Assembly: GCF_004379255.2 (NCBI RefSeq)
Contig: NC_056041.1
Location: 15,283,559-15,347,558 of the forward strand
DNA from: Salvia splendens
Lineage: Eukaryota > Streptophyta > Magnoliopsida > Lamiales > Lamiaceae
Direction of reading: 5' to 3'
DNA: 64,000 nt
Part shown: positions 1 to 12,253 of the stretch, piece by piece
Numbering within the stretch: the first letter of the stretch is position 1
Layout of the letters: every line of letters begins with the position of its first letter
The notes under the pieces: generated by a model
The model's database searches: none
The model's input: the letters and a program-made list of their open reading frames with translations, nothing else
What the model was told of the DNA's origin: nothing
Translations under genes and position numbers: made by a program

Positions 1-492
1 GTTCGGTTTTTTCGGTTTTTCGGTTTGGTTCGGTTTTAAAAATAAAAAAAATTCGGTTTATCGGTTCGGTTCGGTTCGGGCGAAGAAAAAAACCAAAAAA
101 CCGAATTATATATATATTCTATTAATTTAATATATTATATTATATATAATATATATTCTTTTAATATATTCTACTATATAATATATATTATATGTATTAT
201 TAATTTTATATTATATATAAATATTCTATTAGTATATATAAAATAAAATAAAATACACATATATAAATATATATTTATATTATATTTATTTTTTTCGGGT
301 TTTTCAGTTTTTTTTCGGGTTTTTCGGTTTTGTTCGGGTTTTTCGGTTTTTTAAGTTCGGTTTTCGATTTTTCGGTTTCAGTTTTTCGATTTTTCGGGTT
401 CGGTTCGATTTGGATTTTGAACTAAATTCGGTTTTTCGGTTTTGGTTCGGTTTTGGCAAAAAACCGAACCGAAACCCGAATGCACACCCCTA
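1..492. mobile_element. hAT-like element end (partial, cut by window edge)
   Basis: The segment is made of TTCGG/GGTTTTT-type subterminal repeats around an AT-only core (about 105-290). Read on the minus strand it ends with TAGGGGTGTGCATTCGG, which resembles hAT terminal inverted repeats (YAGGGGTGTGC), at 476-492. The neighbouring sequence from 493 on is Harbinger transposase coding sequence, so this element has inserted into that gene. The other end and the 8-bp target duplication lie outside the window, so the class is inferred from the terminus alone. No coding capacity is visible. Confidence 0.6.
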
Positions 493-1770
493 CTTTTGGA
501 GTCGAATATGAGCATCCGTTTGACGCATGTCGGCATGTGTTTGGAGGAGGGCTTCTTCATCGTGAGGTACCCCACCTCATACGTTGGCGGCGGCGACGTC
601 GTGGCTTGGACATGCTTCATTATCGTCGTTGGCCCAATTAGTCAGTTGTACACCTTCATCTTCGACAATCATGTTGTGCATGATAATACAGGCGTACATT
701 ATATCACCAATGCAGTCGACGTGCCACAAACGCGTTGGTCCCTTAACTGCAGCCCATCGAGCCTGAAGCACACCAAATGCGCACTCCACGTCCTTTCACG
801 CCGACTCCTGCCGCGTCGCAAAGTAGGTCTTCTTCGCATCTGATGCGCAGCGGATCGTCTTCACAAAGACTGGCCACCTAGGGTATATCCCATCCGCCAA
901 GTAGTAGCCCATATCATGCTGGTTGCCGTTGGCGACAAAACTGATGACCGGACCGACGCCCTGGCACTGCTCGTTGAAAAGGGACGACGAGTTGAGGACG
1001 TTTAGGTCGTTGTTCGAACCGGCTATCCCAAAGTACGCATGCCAAATCCACAGTCGGTAATCAGCTACGGCCTCGAGGATCATCGTGGGATTCTTTCCTT
1101 TGTAGCCGGTCGTGTAGAACCCCTTCCAGGCAGCGGGACAGTTCTTCCATTCCCAATGCATACAATCTATGCTGCCTAACATTCCCGGGAACCCATGCTG
1201 ATCCCCGTGCATTCGCAGCAGATCCCGGCAATCTTCGGGGGTAGGCTTTCGGAGATACTGATCACCGAATACTTCAATCACGCCCTGACAGAAATACTTC
1301 ATACATTCAATGGCAGTCGTCTCACCGATGTGGAGGTATTCGTCCCACATGTCTGCCGAAGTCCTGTAGGCCAACTGCCTGATTGCCGCAGTGCACTTTT
1401 GAATAGGGGTGTGGCCGGGTCTGCCAGCCGCATAGTGTCTGAAGCGGAAATACAGTTATCGATGCTCCAAAGCATTAACAATACGCATAAACATGTCTCG
1501 CCTCATCCTAAAACGGCGCCTGAAATGATTGGCGTTAAAACGCGGCTCCTCTGCGAAGTAATCTGTGAACAGGCGTTGATGTGCAGCTACATGATCACGA
1601 TCAACCACTTGTCGACGGTGGACAACTGGTCGTGGGCGAGGTACCGCCGGTTGCATATAACTCTCCAACCATCGATCAACCTCGCCGTTCGTATAGGCAT
1701 CTAGATCTTCGTTCATCATACGCTCGTACTCATCAGCATCCCCACCACTACCACCATCGACATTACTCAT
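493..1770 (-). pseudogene. Harbinger transposase, ALP1-like DDE nuclease, with three in-frame stops
   Basis: This was a DDE transposase of the PIF/Harbinger (ALP1/HARBI1) family. All parts lie in one frame from the ATG at 1770, with no frameshift. The acidic N-terminus is followed by the FRRRFRMRRDMF helix region, then GSIDCMHWEW (first Asp), GSNNDLNVL (second Asp), KTYFATRQESA and the FGVLQARW block that follows the catalytic Glu region, then a C-terminal HADMRQTDAHIRLQ helix. Stops interrupt it after EHR (about 1456), before KDVE (about 796) and after ANV (about 577). Two of the three are TGA where the family usually has Arg (CGA), as expected from methyl-CpG decay. The last C-terminal residues are cut off by the hAT-like element. 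It is not functional as read. Confidence 0.85.
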
Positions 1771-2094
1771 TTCTCGTTGTTGATCTTGTACAGAAATTAA
1801 GATAGAGAGAGTACTCGTTAATACAAGTGGTGCGAATGAAAAATGACGTCCAAAGCGCGTATATATAATGTTTCGAAAAAATTTAAAAAAAAATAAAATT
1901 CTGACGCCGATTCGGGGCCTACAATGGCGCCGTGAGAATCGGCGTCAGAATCGGCATCATACCAAGAATCGGCGTAGGCACGCCGATTTTGACGCCGGTT
2001 TCGCTGACGCCGGCTGCAATGGTTCGGCTTCAGCACCTGCGTCCGCGAAAAATCGGCGTGCCTACGCTGACGCCGCCATTGGAGATGCTCTGAG
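493..2094 (-). mobile_element. PIF/Harbinger element A, truncated by hAT insertion
   Basis: This is a Harbinger-type DNA transposon read on the minus strand. Its upstream terminus, near 2094, is GC-rich with repeated GGCGTCAGAATCGGCGT-like blocks and ends in CCATTGGAGATGCTC, the usual form of this superfamily's terminal repeat in plants. The leader (about 1790-1870) contains ACTCGTTAATACAAGTGG on the plus strand, also found in the leaders of the elements at 16768 and 35832. The other end is missing because of the hAT insertion and the window edge. Confidence 0.75.
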
Positions 2095-2168
2095 CGTGCT
2101 GCCTTTTAAATAATCCATTAATTGATATGTACCTGATCATAAATTCAGGTAGGTTTGAAATAGATTAT

Positions 2169-2258
2169 ATAACTAAGAAATAAAGTGTAATCATTTCATG
2201 TAACTTTGTGTATATAACTAAGAAATAAAGTGTAATCATTTCATGTAACTTTGTGTAT
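2169..2258. repeat. 45-bp tandem duplication
   Basis: Two adjacent, nearly identical copies of an AT-rich 45-bp unit containing AACTAAGAAATAAAGTG, starting near 2169 and 2214. Confidence 0.8.
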
Positions 2259-2642
2259 TAGTTTTAGATTACAGAATTTGCAACAAATATTTATATCTGC
2301 AATCTTAAAATTGTCAATATAAATTTCAAAAATCTTATAAGAAAGTGTATCAACTCTAATCAATATATCTTTACTGTAAAGAATCATGATATTATTATCA
2401 TGGAAATTTATATAATCTGAAGTCAAACATAAAAAACACTGCAATAAGCTCTATTTATTCATATTCATATTCATATTCATATTCATAATTCGGCAATAGT
2501 ATAAAAGTACTGAATTGACAACTATGTACTATATGTTTTTACCTTTTGTATTTTCTTCCTCTTATTTTGTTAATTTTGTTCACTCATTTTGTCACCTGTA
2601 AAGAATCAATAAAATCTTATTAGTGTGAAAGTGTATAATCTG

Positions 2643-2727
2643 AAATGAAACCATATAATGCCTATGTTAAATTCCATGTTTCCAATGAAACCATATAATG
2701 CCTATGTTAAATTCCATGTTTCCAATG
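2643..2727. repeat. 43-bp tandem duplication
   Basis: Two adjacent identical copies of a 43-bp unit containing AATGAAACCATATAATGCC. Confidence 0.85.
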
Positions 2728-4322
2728 CTGCTGTTGAGTGTGCTGGCCATTTCTTTGGGAAACTAAATCTATTTTTTTAAGGAGCATGCTGGCCATTCTT
2801 TACCTTATAAATACCCTAACACTTCTACAATCACTCACAACTGAAAACACTTAACAGAATCATCACACAAACTTGGTGGAGTTTCTTTCAAATTCTCATC
2901 TGCATTCCCCTTATTGAATCTTCTTTATATATTTCTTCATGTTTCTGAATTGCACTATCTGTATTGAAGTTAGTTTATGATATTTATCTCCTGTAAATTC
3001 TTCTCAGCTACATGATTATGCAATTATCTAAGTTGAATTTGTCATTAAGTCCATGTTTATGTTATCCTTATTTCACAATGTTACTAATAGTGCTAAATAT
3101 TTTGCATATGTAAAAACTCATTTTACAATGTATGTAGTTTTCTTACCTTGAATCTGCCATTGCCTCCATGCTCATGTCATCTTCTTTCAAGTCATGCTTC
3201 TTTTGATTGATATTTTTGTAGATCAGTCCCTGCAATCAGTTTGTGATATTATTTCTTTCTGTTTCTAAATTTACTATGCTTCTGGTTATTTTAAATTAGT
3301 AGCGTTAGCTACTGTTTAATGTCATTTACCTTATTTTACAGTTTATATGCATTCTTGGTTCTTTTCCTGCCACTTCTTTTTACAATCCATGTACATCATC
3401 AACCGCAAAAGGTTTTAAGATTATATTCTTTTATTTAGAAATATAAAGATAAAAATAATACCCCTCAGAGTGTGTTTTGCATGATATTAAGGTAGTATGT
3501 TCTTTATTCTACCAAACAACTGTGCTTTTATTTTAAACTAGTGTCACCCCCGTGCGATGCACGGCTCAATATATTTTCTTTCCAATTGTAGTATATAATA
3601 TCAAATTATTATGCATCATAAATATGAAATGAAAATTCATATATTATTAATAATCTATAAATATTAATTTAAATCTTTTAAATATAAAGACAAAACCGGC
3701 AAACATACATAAACAGCAGTATAATTAAGAAAAGAGTAAAGACCAAAATTGATTTTAACGGGCAACGTTTTTAATCCTGATTTTGACCAAATTAAACCGT
3801 TAATTATGATTAATTAACTCCTTAATTCATCACCATATTTCTCATCTAAATAATGATCTCTAAGGTAAGTTATCTTATCTTGCTTCACATATTCACCTCA
3901 TACAATTAGTTCCCTATACGAACTTGGGAAAAAATATCTGATGCTTATATTATGCAATCATTATCGATTTTTAATAATCAAACATACCAAACTTCTCATG
4001 TCTGTATAAATTCTTGGATTCAAATAATGATTAGGAATATAACAATGATCTTCCCCTTAACATCGAAAATAAAGACTTAGTCCTCATTTCTTCGTATTTG
4101 TGCATTTACTGAAATTTCTGTAAAAGTAAAACTAATTTTTCTTAAGTCATACGGATTAATAGCCTCAAATCTCCAAACTCTCACCATATGATTAATGTTT
4201 ACTTTTCCAAACCAAGAGGTTGTGGATTCCTATTGATGTGTGGAATTATTACTTTATGAAGCTTCCTCAAGGCAATTTTTTTTTACATAAGCATATATGC
4301 AATTTTGTTTAAAACAATTATT

Positions 4323-4838
4323 AAAGATTGTACTGGTGAGACAATTCCTAGTCGAGCTTCATTTCATTGCAATATAGTGACCCTATACAATAAAAAACCT
4401 AAACCCTGAAACCTAAATTCTAAACCCTTAACTTTAAAATATACTCATCATGACCAACAAATGAACCAAATATCAATAAAAATCTCCCTCCGTCCTAGTT
4501 CAATTTTACTTTGTTGATCACTCATTCTATTTTGGGGGTTTTAGATCTGTATTCAATACCTTAGACTGAGTCGGCCTACTTAATAATCCGTACTGGTAGT
4601 AGTGGTTTTTTTTACCTGAAGCTTGACTGTAAATTGTAATTGAATAATTGTCTTAAATAAATTGACCATTATCAATTTTTAATGTTTACAATCCCCAACT
4701 TTGTAGCATATGGAATGTAAAATAATTAAGATATTGTTTATCAAAAACTATAATTTAAGATTGCACTGGTGAGACACTTCCTAGTCGAGCTTCATTTCAT
4801 TGCAATATAGTGACCCTATACTATAAAAACCTAAACCC
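4323..4838. repeat. Dispersed direct repeat pair, about 85 bp
   Basis: A segment with CTAGTCGAGCTTCATTTCAT occurs at about 4323-4409 and again at about 4756-4838 with only a few changes, about 350 bases apart and in the same orientation. The first copy continues into degenerate CCTAAA-like text. Confidence 0.75.
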
Positions 4839-7128
4839 TGTACAGTATTAGTATATTAAAATTAAAAATTCTCCATCTTACATGTGTTAAACACCGAATA
4901 TTTTCTTTAATACTGGAATATTTGCACTTAAAAATTTATGGATTATATGGATTGTGGAATGCAGCAGCTCTAGAATTCACCACAATATATAAAAAAAAAT
5001 GCATTCCGTTTTCTTTTTCTCTAATGGGTTTACTTCATTTATTATTAAATCATAGTATTTATTTGACGCCATAAATAACCATGAAAATTCAAAAAGAAAT
5101 TGAACAATAAATTGCCAATCAATCAACAATTTACCCATTAAATAGACTTATTTATCTAAATTTCAAACTACAAATTAAATGATAGTTAATCTCATCAATC
5201 CCATAAATTAATTAAGTTAATCTCATTAATTGTCAATCAATAAAATATTAACAGCCACCATATCTTAATCATTTATTTATTCAATGGCTCGAAATATAGC
5301 ACATAGAGATATATGTAAACGACATTGATAGGGTTGTAATAAATAAATAATGAAAAAATCGCTACCAAATCTGAATCGTTTAATATGTACTTTTTAAATA
5401 AATACATAAAAATTTAAATATTAAAAAGGAAGAAAAATATGTTAAAAACGTGTACCGTAAATCGTAATTATCAAAATGGCTCATATTAAAGGCCCACTTT
5501 AATCTAGTAAAGTTTAAATAAACATAGTGTTACTAATATTTACTATAATGCGCTGATTATTATTCTTCACTCCGCTTTTACACCGCCCCCTTCACTCATT
5601 CATGGAAGATGACTGTTGCTTCTCACCATACAATCGCGTGCTTTTTTCGTTGTTGATTTTCAATGGAGATTTTTCGGTTAGTAGGTAGTTATTTGGATGT
5701 TGTCAGGGGGCGCCTCCATCCTCTTCATGCTTCATCTTCTGGTAAGCACTCCATCTTCTTCAGAGTAGCGTCGATATTCATTGTTCTCTAACGACGCTTT
5801 ATAGAATATTCACTGTCAACTCGTCAGGAATTTAGGTGCGATAGCGGAGGTGGCTCAGAGAATGAAAAATAAGTATATACATGCCCGTTTATATATGATT
5901 GGGTGGTGTTATGAATGAATTTAATTAAAAGACTCTTTGTTTCAAATTCTCAACTCTTTATTTTCATATTTATTGTTATAATTGAAAACGGCTAAATTGA
6001 ATAAATGATTTTAAATTAATAGACAAGTGTAACTGCTCTCATTTTTTATTTCATATTATTACATTCAATGACTTTGAACATTTTATAATCATGTACACTA
6101 AATTCTTCAATATTCATCACATTCAATTGAAATTGTGAAATCACCGATTGAAATGTATAAATAATCATATTGAACACTCAATTTTTAAATACTCATCACA
6201 TTCAATTAAAGATGTGAAACTGACAGTTGAAATGTACAAATCCATAAACAATAATCAGTTTTAATTAAATTATGTATGATTGAATGGAGGCAAAATATTA
6301 GATTTTTCTAAACGGTTGGGAGTTATTTTTTGAATCATTTCACACCTTCCATTGAATACAATATTATAACTATTAGTAACAGTTACCACACGTTCTTGGC
6401 TCCATGCACATCTATAAATAATTCAGAAATTATGGTAATAATTATAGTAATATCCGTGTCAATTATAAGGCTGAATGATACATATATGAAGAAATGAACA
6501 CAATTATTATTAACACAATTCTAGGAGTTACAAATTTTTTAATAGTGTAACTGGCAAGGCTAAAATTATTTTAAAACTTCATGGCCTGCAGCAACAAAAT
6601 TTGGAAGGCAACGTCTATATTATAGTAGGTTTTATTCTTAAATGGCAAGATTATGACATCAGAAATTATAGCTTTAAGATTAAAAGCTTATTCTATAAAT
6701 ACCCCTAAAACTCTAATTGTTATTCCATAAATACCTCCAAAACTCCCATGTCACTATGCGCGACACAAGATAAAATTTGTTTTATTAATTAGACATTGTA
6801 ATTAATTTAAATAAAATAAAAAATAACATGATTACATAATATTAAAAAATAAAATGTAATATGATATAGTCACAATATGTTAGATAATTATAAATCTAAA
6901 ATTAAATAAGTTTTAAATTAAGTCAACATGGAAATATTTGTTAATTACAACACTTATCTTGGTCTTTATAACAAAGAAAATTACCATCAATAACACATAC
7001 ACACTTTAATATTAAAATACTACTAAATATTCAATTGATATAAATATTTAATATACAACTAAAAAATATAATTAGGACAATGACATCGTCATGAAAAGAA
7101 AAAAATAATAAACAAAACAAATAAAAAA

Positions 7129-7730
7129 TGCACATGTATAAACATTAGAACAATAAAACAAAAGTTAGTAAGTCAAGAAAAAACTTATTTGTAAACAATC
7201 ATACCCATACAATAATAAAAATAGCAAAATAGAGAAAAGAGATATAGTAAAACACAAACCACATCTACCGCTGACTCTTCTTGAGCCTTATTTTTCTCCT
7301 TAATCTCCGAATTGATGATTTATGTTGTATGCATATGTGCAAATACAAATGTGATATTTTATGGTTTTGTCTTCTTTGCTTTCTTTTTCGCCATTTCGTT
7401 GACTTTAGGTGTTTTTCTTTTCATGAAAAATGCACATGTATAAACATTAGAACAATAAAACAAAAGTTAGTAAGTCAAGAAAAAACTTATTTGTAAACAA
7501 TCATACCCATACAATAATAAAAATAACAAAATAGAGAAAAGAGATATAGTAAAACACAAACAACATCTACCGCTGACTCTTCTTCAGCCTTATTTTTCTC
7601 CTTAATCTCTAAATTGATGGTTTATGTTGTATGCATATGTGCAAATACGAATGTGATATTTTATGATTTTGTCTTCTTTGCTTTCTTTTTTGCCATTTCG
7701 TTGACTTTAGGTGATTTTCTTTTCATGAAA
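7129..7730. repeat. 301-bp tandem duplication
   Basis: Two head-to-tail copies (7129-7429 and 7430-7730) differ at only a handful of bases. The junction lies in the motif ATGCACATGTATAAACATTAG. The unit has no convincing reading frame. It lies inside the candidate Helitron. Confidence 0.9.
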
Positions 7731-8759
7731 ATTATGGAAGTGAAGAAGTTGGCGACGAATTTGTGAAGCTGTAGTTTCAAAATATTATAGATAGTCAACA
7801 ACTTATGTGATTTCTTTATTTGTAAAATACAAAATATTGTAGCCTAGACAGAAAAATAAAACAAATTAACATGAAGAAAATACTTAGATAAGAAAATACT
7901 TAGATATGAACTAATATCACTAAAATAGAATGATCTTCAAAATAAGATTTAAAAGTGCTATTTTCCTTTTACCATCTTTTGCACAACTCTCTCTCCACTA
8001 CCTCCGACTCACATCTTTGGCTCTTCGTCTTGCACTATCTCACATGACACCTACTCCGCCTCATTTACGATCTCCACAATGATAGACCAAGTATTTATAG
8101 ACAAAGATCACCAATAATTTCTAAAACTTTTCAATTGCAACTATACATCCCAAAAATGAAAGAACATTTCTATAGTTAATAGTAATTAAACAAATATTAA
8201 TTTATGACATAAATAAAAAACGTTAGAAATCATCGGTATAATTATATTCAATTCATACTTTTAACTGATTATTATTATTAGCTTAATTTGGGAGTTTAAA
8301 AAACGTCGAAGATATGGACTATAGTACAGAGCCATTCACTAAATTGTGAGTCAATAATTGAGATTATTTCTGACTATGTATATGAAAATGATGCATAATT
8401 AAATTATTAGATGCAAAATCAAGGTAATTTAATGTCACATCTTAATAGGCGGTTACATCATTTGGTGCATTTGTTAAATGTGACATTTGTTTTGAATATT
8501 AAGTAACTGTCGGCTCATATTAGTAATTGAGAATGGCAATTCCAAAAGAACATTGTTTTACTGCCAAATGAAATGAATTAAAAGTAATCAATGGGAATAA
8601 TGATCGTAACTGCTACATTAAAATTTTCCACAGCTAAAGTTATTTAATTAAAATCTATTTTTATTTTTAAATTAGTAGTTTTTGTTTATTGCATTTACAT
8701 CCCTTGCACAAAATAGTTATTCAAAACCTCCCAAAACTCAACTTTTATATATGTATAGA

Positions 8760-11700
8760 TTAAACTAAGTTGAATAAATTATTAATGTCTTTTGTTTTAC
8801 AGGGACAAGAATCCAAAGAACATTCCCTAATAATATTACACAGAAAATGGCATCTCCACTTAGGGAAGGTGTTGTCTTTTTCATTAAACTTACCAAATTA
8901 TGAAGTGTTCTTTTAGCACCCTATTATTTTTTGGTTTTAGTTAGAGATTATTTTTTTGCAATACTAAAAATTTTCATATTTTATTCTTTAACAATGAAAA
9001 AGTAAAAGAAGCAACCAATTTTGAAGAGCTATTCATATCACAACTCTCTAGACCTTCAAGTTCATGTCAGTAATTGCTCAAGCCTTTGTCATTTGTTTAG
9101 TTTTTGTATATCCTCTTTTGCTAGCACTTGCAAAGTAATGTATGAAAAATAATGTTAGTATTGATAAAGACCTTGGTTTTCTGACAAATAAAATGTCAAC
9201 CAATATAAAGTTCCATGACATCTATTTAATCCACAAATAACAATTAAAATGTGAAGAAATGGTTTTTGTGACATAAGTACCTAAATTTAAATGCAATTAG
9301 TGTTCCTAATATAAGCATAAAATTAATCTGTTAAAAAATGGCTCTAGGGTTTACCTTTTTCTGGATTTGTCGGCTTTGATTTTGTCATCCTTTTCCCATT
9401 GTGGTCACGATTTTGAAGTGTGTGGCAGAGAATCACAGCTGTTGCAATATTATGAGATCTATTACTAGCAAACATTTTTACATTGAAATTAATTGAATAA
9501 CTAAACATGCAATTAAAAACTAAAATTTATAATTCCATAGTGAACAATTGTTTACCTTTTTCTGGTTTCGGAGAGGTTTTTTGCTGCCGACGTGGTAGGG
9601 ATTCGAAGAAACCTTCAGTGACTTCGGGTTGTGAAGGAAATTCAAACTGCAATCGGTATGAAGCCGTCACCGATTTGGTGTTTAATGGAGTGTAGGCCCC
9701 GTCCTCCTCCTCTGTTTGCGGCTAGAAGGTAGAGGAATTAGGGTTTCATCGCACAGAGTTTTCTCCGATTTGTGGTTCGGTGGAGTCTTTGTGCCGTCCA
9801 CCGCCTGAGAACGGGCCATTTTTCGTCGATGGAGGCGTGGAGAAGGTGGTTGAAATTAGGGGTCGCGTCTGAGGCGGCGCATCGCATGCAATGTCACAAA
9901 GGTAAAACATCTTGTATGAAACATGTGATTATCTCATCGTATTAAACACTAAGTTTTGTTAATTATGTTTAATAGTTTATTTAGTTTAATAAGTTATGTA
10001 AGTTTGTTTGAAATATCGTATGGGCCTATAATTAGTACTATTAAAATGAGAAGTTGGACTGTTTCATAAGATTGGGCTTCTCAATTTATTTTTTTGTGTG
10101 GCCTTTTGTTTATAATTGAGTTGGGCTGTGAGAAAACTATTACAAAAATCGATCCATTTTTTATTTTATGATTCAATTTTTAAAACTTGGGCTTTTGTAA
10201 ATTGGATTTTTATTTGTATATCTTCTAATATACACCTATTCTTAAATATAAGTATTTCTATTCTCTATTATATATTATTTATTTCACTCATATCATAATT
10301 TAAAGTTGTATAAAATTGTTTGCCGTAGAGATGCTTCATTTAGAATGATATGAGAAAAATACATTTGGGTGACGTTCGGTTGCCATGACTAATATCATGA
10401 GACTATCCATCTAGGATTAAGTTGTGGGATTATTTTAGTTGGAGGGGGAGGCTATGACTAATTATCATGAGACTATCCATGTAGGATTAAGTTGAAGGAT
10501 TCAATCTTATGAACCAAGCATGATACATATTTAATCATGAGATTTAATCTTGCCAACCGAATGTTTGTATATTTTAATAAACATTTATTCTTAACTATTA
10601 ACATAATTATACAATACTCTTCATCCCACAATAGGAGTTCACTTTTGACTCGACACGGGTGAAAGTTATACTACTTATATTTTAGTTCGCCTCTAATGAA
10701 TTAAACAATACTACTAAGTTTTTAGATTAAATTACGTAATAAGATGAAATTATATATACTTAACATTAAATCTAACTTATAAAGTTTGTATAATTTCTTA
10801 ATATAAATAGTAGTGTAAATTGTCACATTATTCAAAACAACCAAGATGCATAAAATAATATCGTTATTTTAAGTGGTAATTTACTTTTTATACGTATATG
10901 TGGTAGGAAGTAAGAAATTTATTCTTTCCAATATTAAAAATTCATTTAGTCTTTGGCCATGTATATCAAGTTATGCTATGCTCTAAAATTAAACAGAAGA
11001 AATAAATAATCAACAAAAATGTGATTATTGGATAATAGAAATTTTCTAACTTGACTTCTCAAAGAAATTTTCAATTTTTATGATTTAAATTATTCATATA
11101 TTGAATGTCGATATGTTTAATATTTCATATATTTTTCAAATTAATTTTTTTAATTAAGCTATTAAATTTATATATTAATTTACCTTTTATTTGAATTAAT
11201 GACTACCATAACACTATCAATAAACATTTTTACTTACACATATTTTCTTTATTATACTGTATATCTTATTCTAATTAACTCATACTCTTTTATAATGGTT
11301 ACACATCTTCTTTTTGTCACTAATTTTTATTGTTTTTACTCCACTTAGATTATAAATTAAAATTGTATAGATATTTCATTCATTAGGGAGTAGTAAATTC
11401 TTCATTTAAAGTAAGAAAAGATAAGTATATTTATGTTTCTTTAAATCTTCACATTGCTTTGAATTCATATTTTCTATATATTTATTATATTTTGTATCAA
11501 TTATTTGAAATTCTTATATCTTGTGCATACGGAGGTTAATACTAGTTGCATTCAAATTGAAAGTATAAAAATTACAAGAAAGTTATATCCACAATAATTG
11601 CATTCAAATCTTGTTGAGATCTTTGCAATGACCTGATTTTATTAACGATTCAAGAAAGGTCATTTATTCAGCAAAGTGGGTCGGAGGGGCAAAACTGTTG

Positions 11701-12253
11701 TAGTTTAGTGAGGTGGCTCGTGGATGAGAGCGCCAGTGTGGCAAATTCAACGTTGGGCGAATTGTTGCAACAAATAGAGTGGGATAAAAGTGGAAATTAG
11801 CTTCTTATCTAGGCGGATCGAGACCTCCTCCTCAGAGTAAAAATTGTTTTCGGCGACATGTCGAGGGGATGAGGCGCATGCTTGCGCTTTTGATAATCTT
11901 GAGTACCAAACACCCTCTCCTAACATGTTTGGCAAAGATTGGTTACTCAGTCTTGGAGTTAATCTCATACACCAAACAGAGCCTTATCATATAAAACAGG
12001 TTGAATTTTAAACACAAATTTGTGTCGCATTAAACTTTGGATGAGATTCTTTTTTTGAAATGATGCATGGATGGAGGTGCATCTGATATCATGCGCCCCT
12101 TTTCAGACTCAGTTGTAGGTTAAAACAAATGCTGAATCCCAGTCCTCTCATTTGGAGCAACATTGCAACTTATGGAAAGGAAAAGACAACTGAGTAAAAC
12201 ATGAAAAGCTTAAGCCAACCATTTTATACATGACGAAAAAGAAACATCCCTCA
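8760..12253. other. Gene-free AT-rich region
   Basis: No gene was recognised here. A moderately GC-rich island at about 9540-9900 resembles 5' leader DNA but has no supported frame. A small MITE-like segment lies at 10373-10567. The stretch at 11690-11990 is GC-richer and contains two copies of a TGTTTGGT motif on the minus strand, as seen at the ends of some plant MITEs, but its borders could not be defined. Confidence 0.5.
10373..10567. mobile_element. Small MITE-like element
   Basis: The ends ACGTTCGGTTG and CAACCGAATGT form imperfect terminal inverted repeats. Inside there are two copies of a unit beginning ATCATGAGACTATCCAT, about 70 bp apart. No clear target duplication was seen, so the superfamily is undetermined. 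Confidence 0.4.

Larger units (their letters stand above)
2095..3537. other. AT-rich intergenic DNA with short tandem repeats
   Basis: No gene was recognised. Three repeat blocks are visible: a 45-bp unit twice at about 2169-2258, an ATTCAT hexamer run at about 2457-2486, and a 43-bp unit twice at about 2643-2727. The stretch at 2810-2880 resembles a plant promoter and leader (TATAAATACCC followed by a CA-rich leader), but no reading frame follows it. Confidence 0.6.
3538..8759 (-). mobile_element. Candidate non-autonomous Helitron, 5.2 kb
   Basis: Read on the minus strand, the 3' terminus is CCGTGCATCGCACGGGGG-TGACACTAG: a GC-rich hairpin about 10 bases before a terminal CTAG, as in plant Helitrons. 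The flanking base is T. The proposed 5' terminus is TCTATACATATATAAAAG at 8759, preceded by A, so both flanks fit the A-T insertion rule. No Rep/helicase frame is present, and the interior is AT-rich with no recognised gene. The 3' end is quite convincing. The pairing with this particular 5' end is inference, since several AT-rich candidates exist. Confidence 0.5.

Noticed and set aside
378..843. Open frames across the TTCGG repeats and the transposase region on both strands
   Set aside because: They run through terminal repeats or opposite the Harbinger transposase, with no protein similarity.
4390..4435. Interstitial telomere array (CCTAAA-like text)
   Set aside because: Only a few degenerate units with variable spacing; one half recurs in the dispersed repeat at 4756 without the array.
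4490..4560. Stowaway MITE beginning CTCCCTCCGTCCTAG
   Set aside because: No matching second end or TA flank was found; at best a truncated relic.
7281..7496. 71-codon frame in the 301-bp duplication
   Set aside because: Low-complexity, Phe/Cys-rich and with no similarity; it spans the repeat junction by chance.
11747..11968. 73-codon frame on the minus strand
   Set aside because: No recognised domain and no splice partners; it lies in sequence resembling MITE ends.
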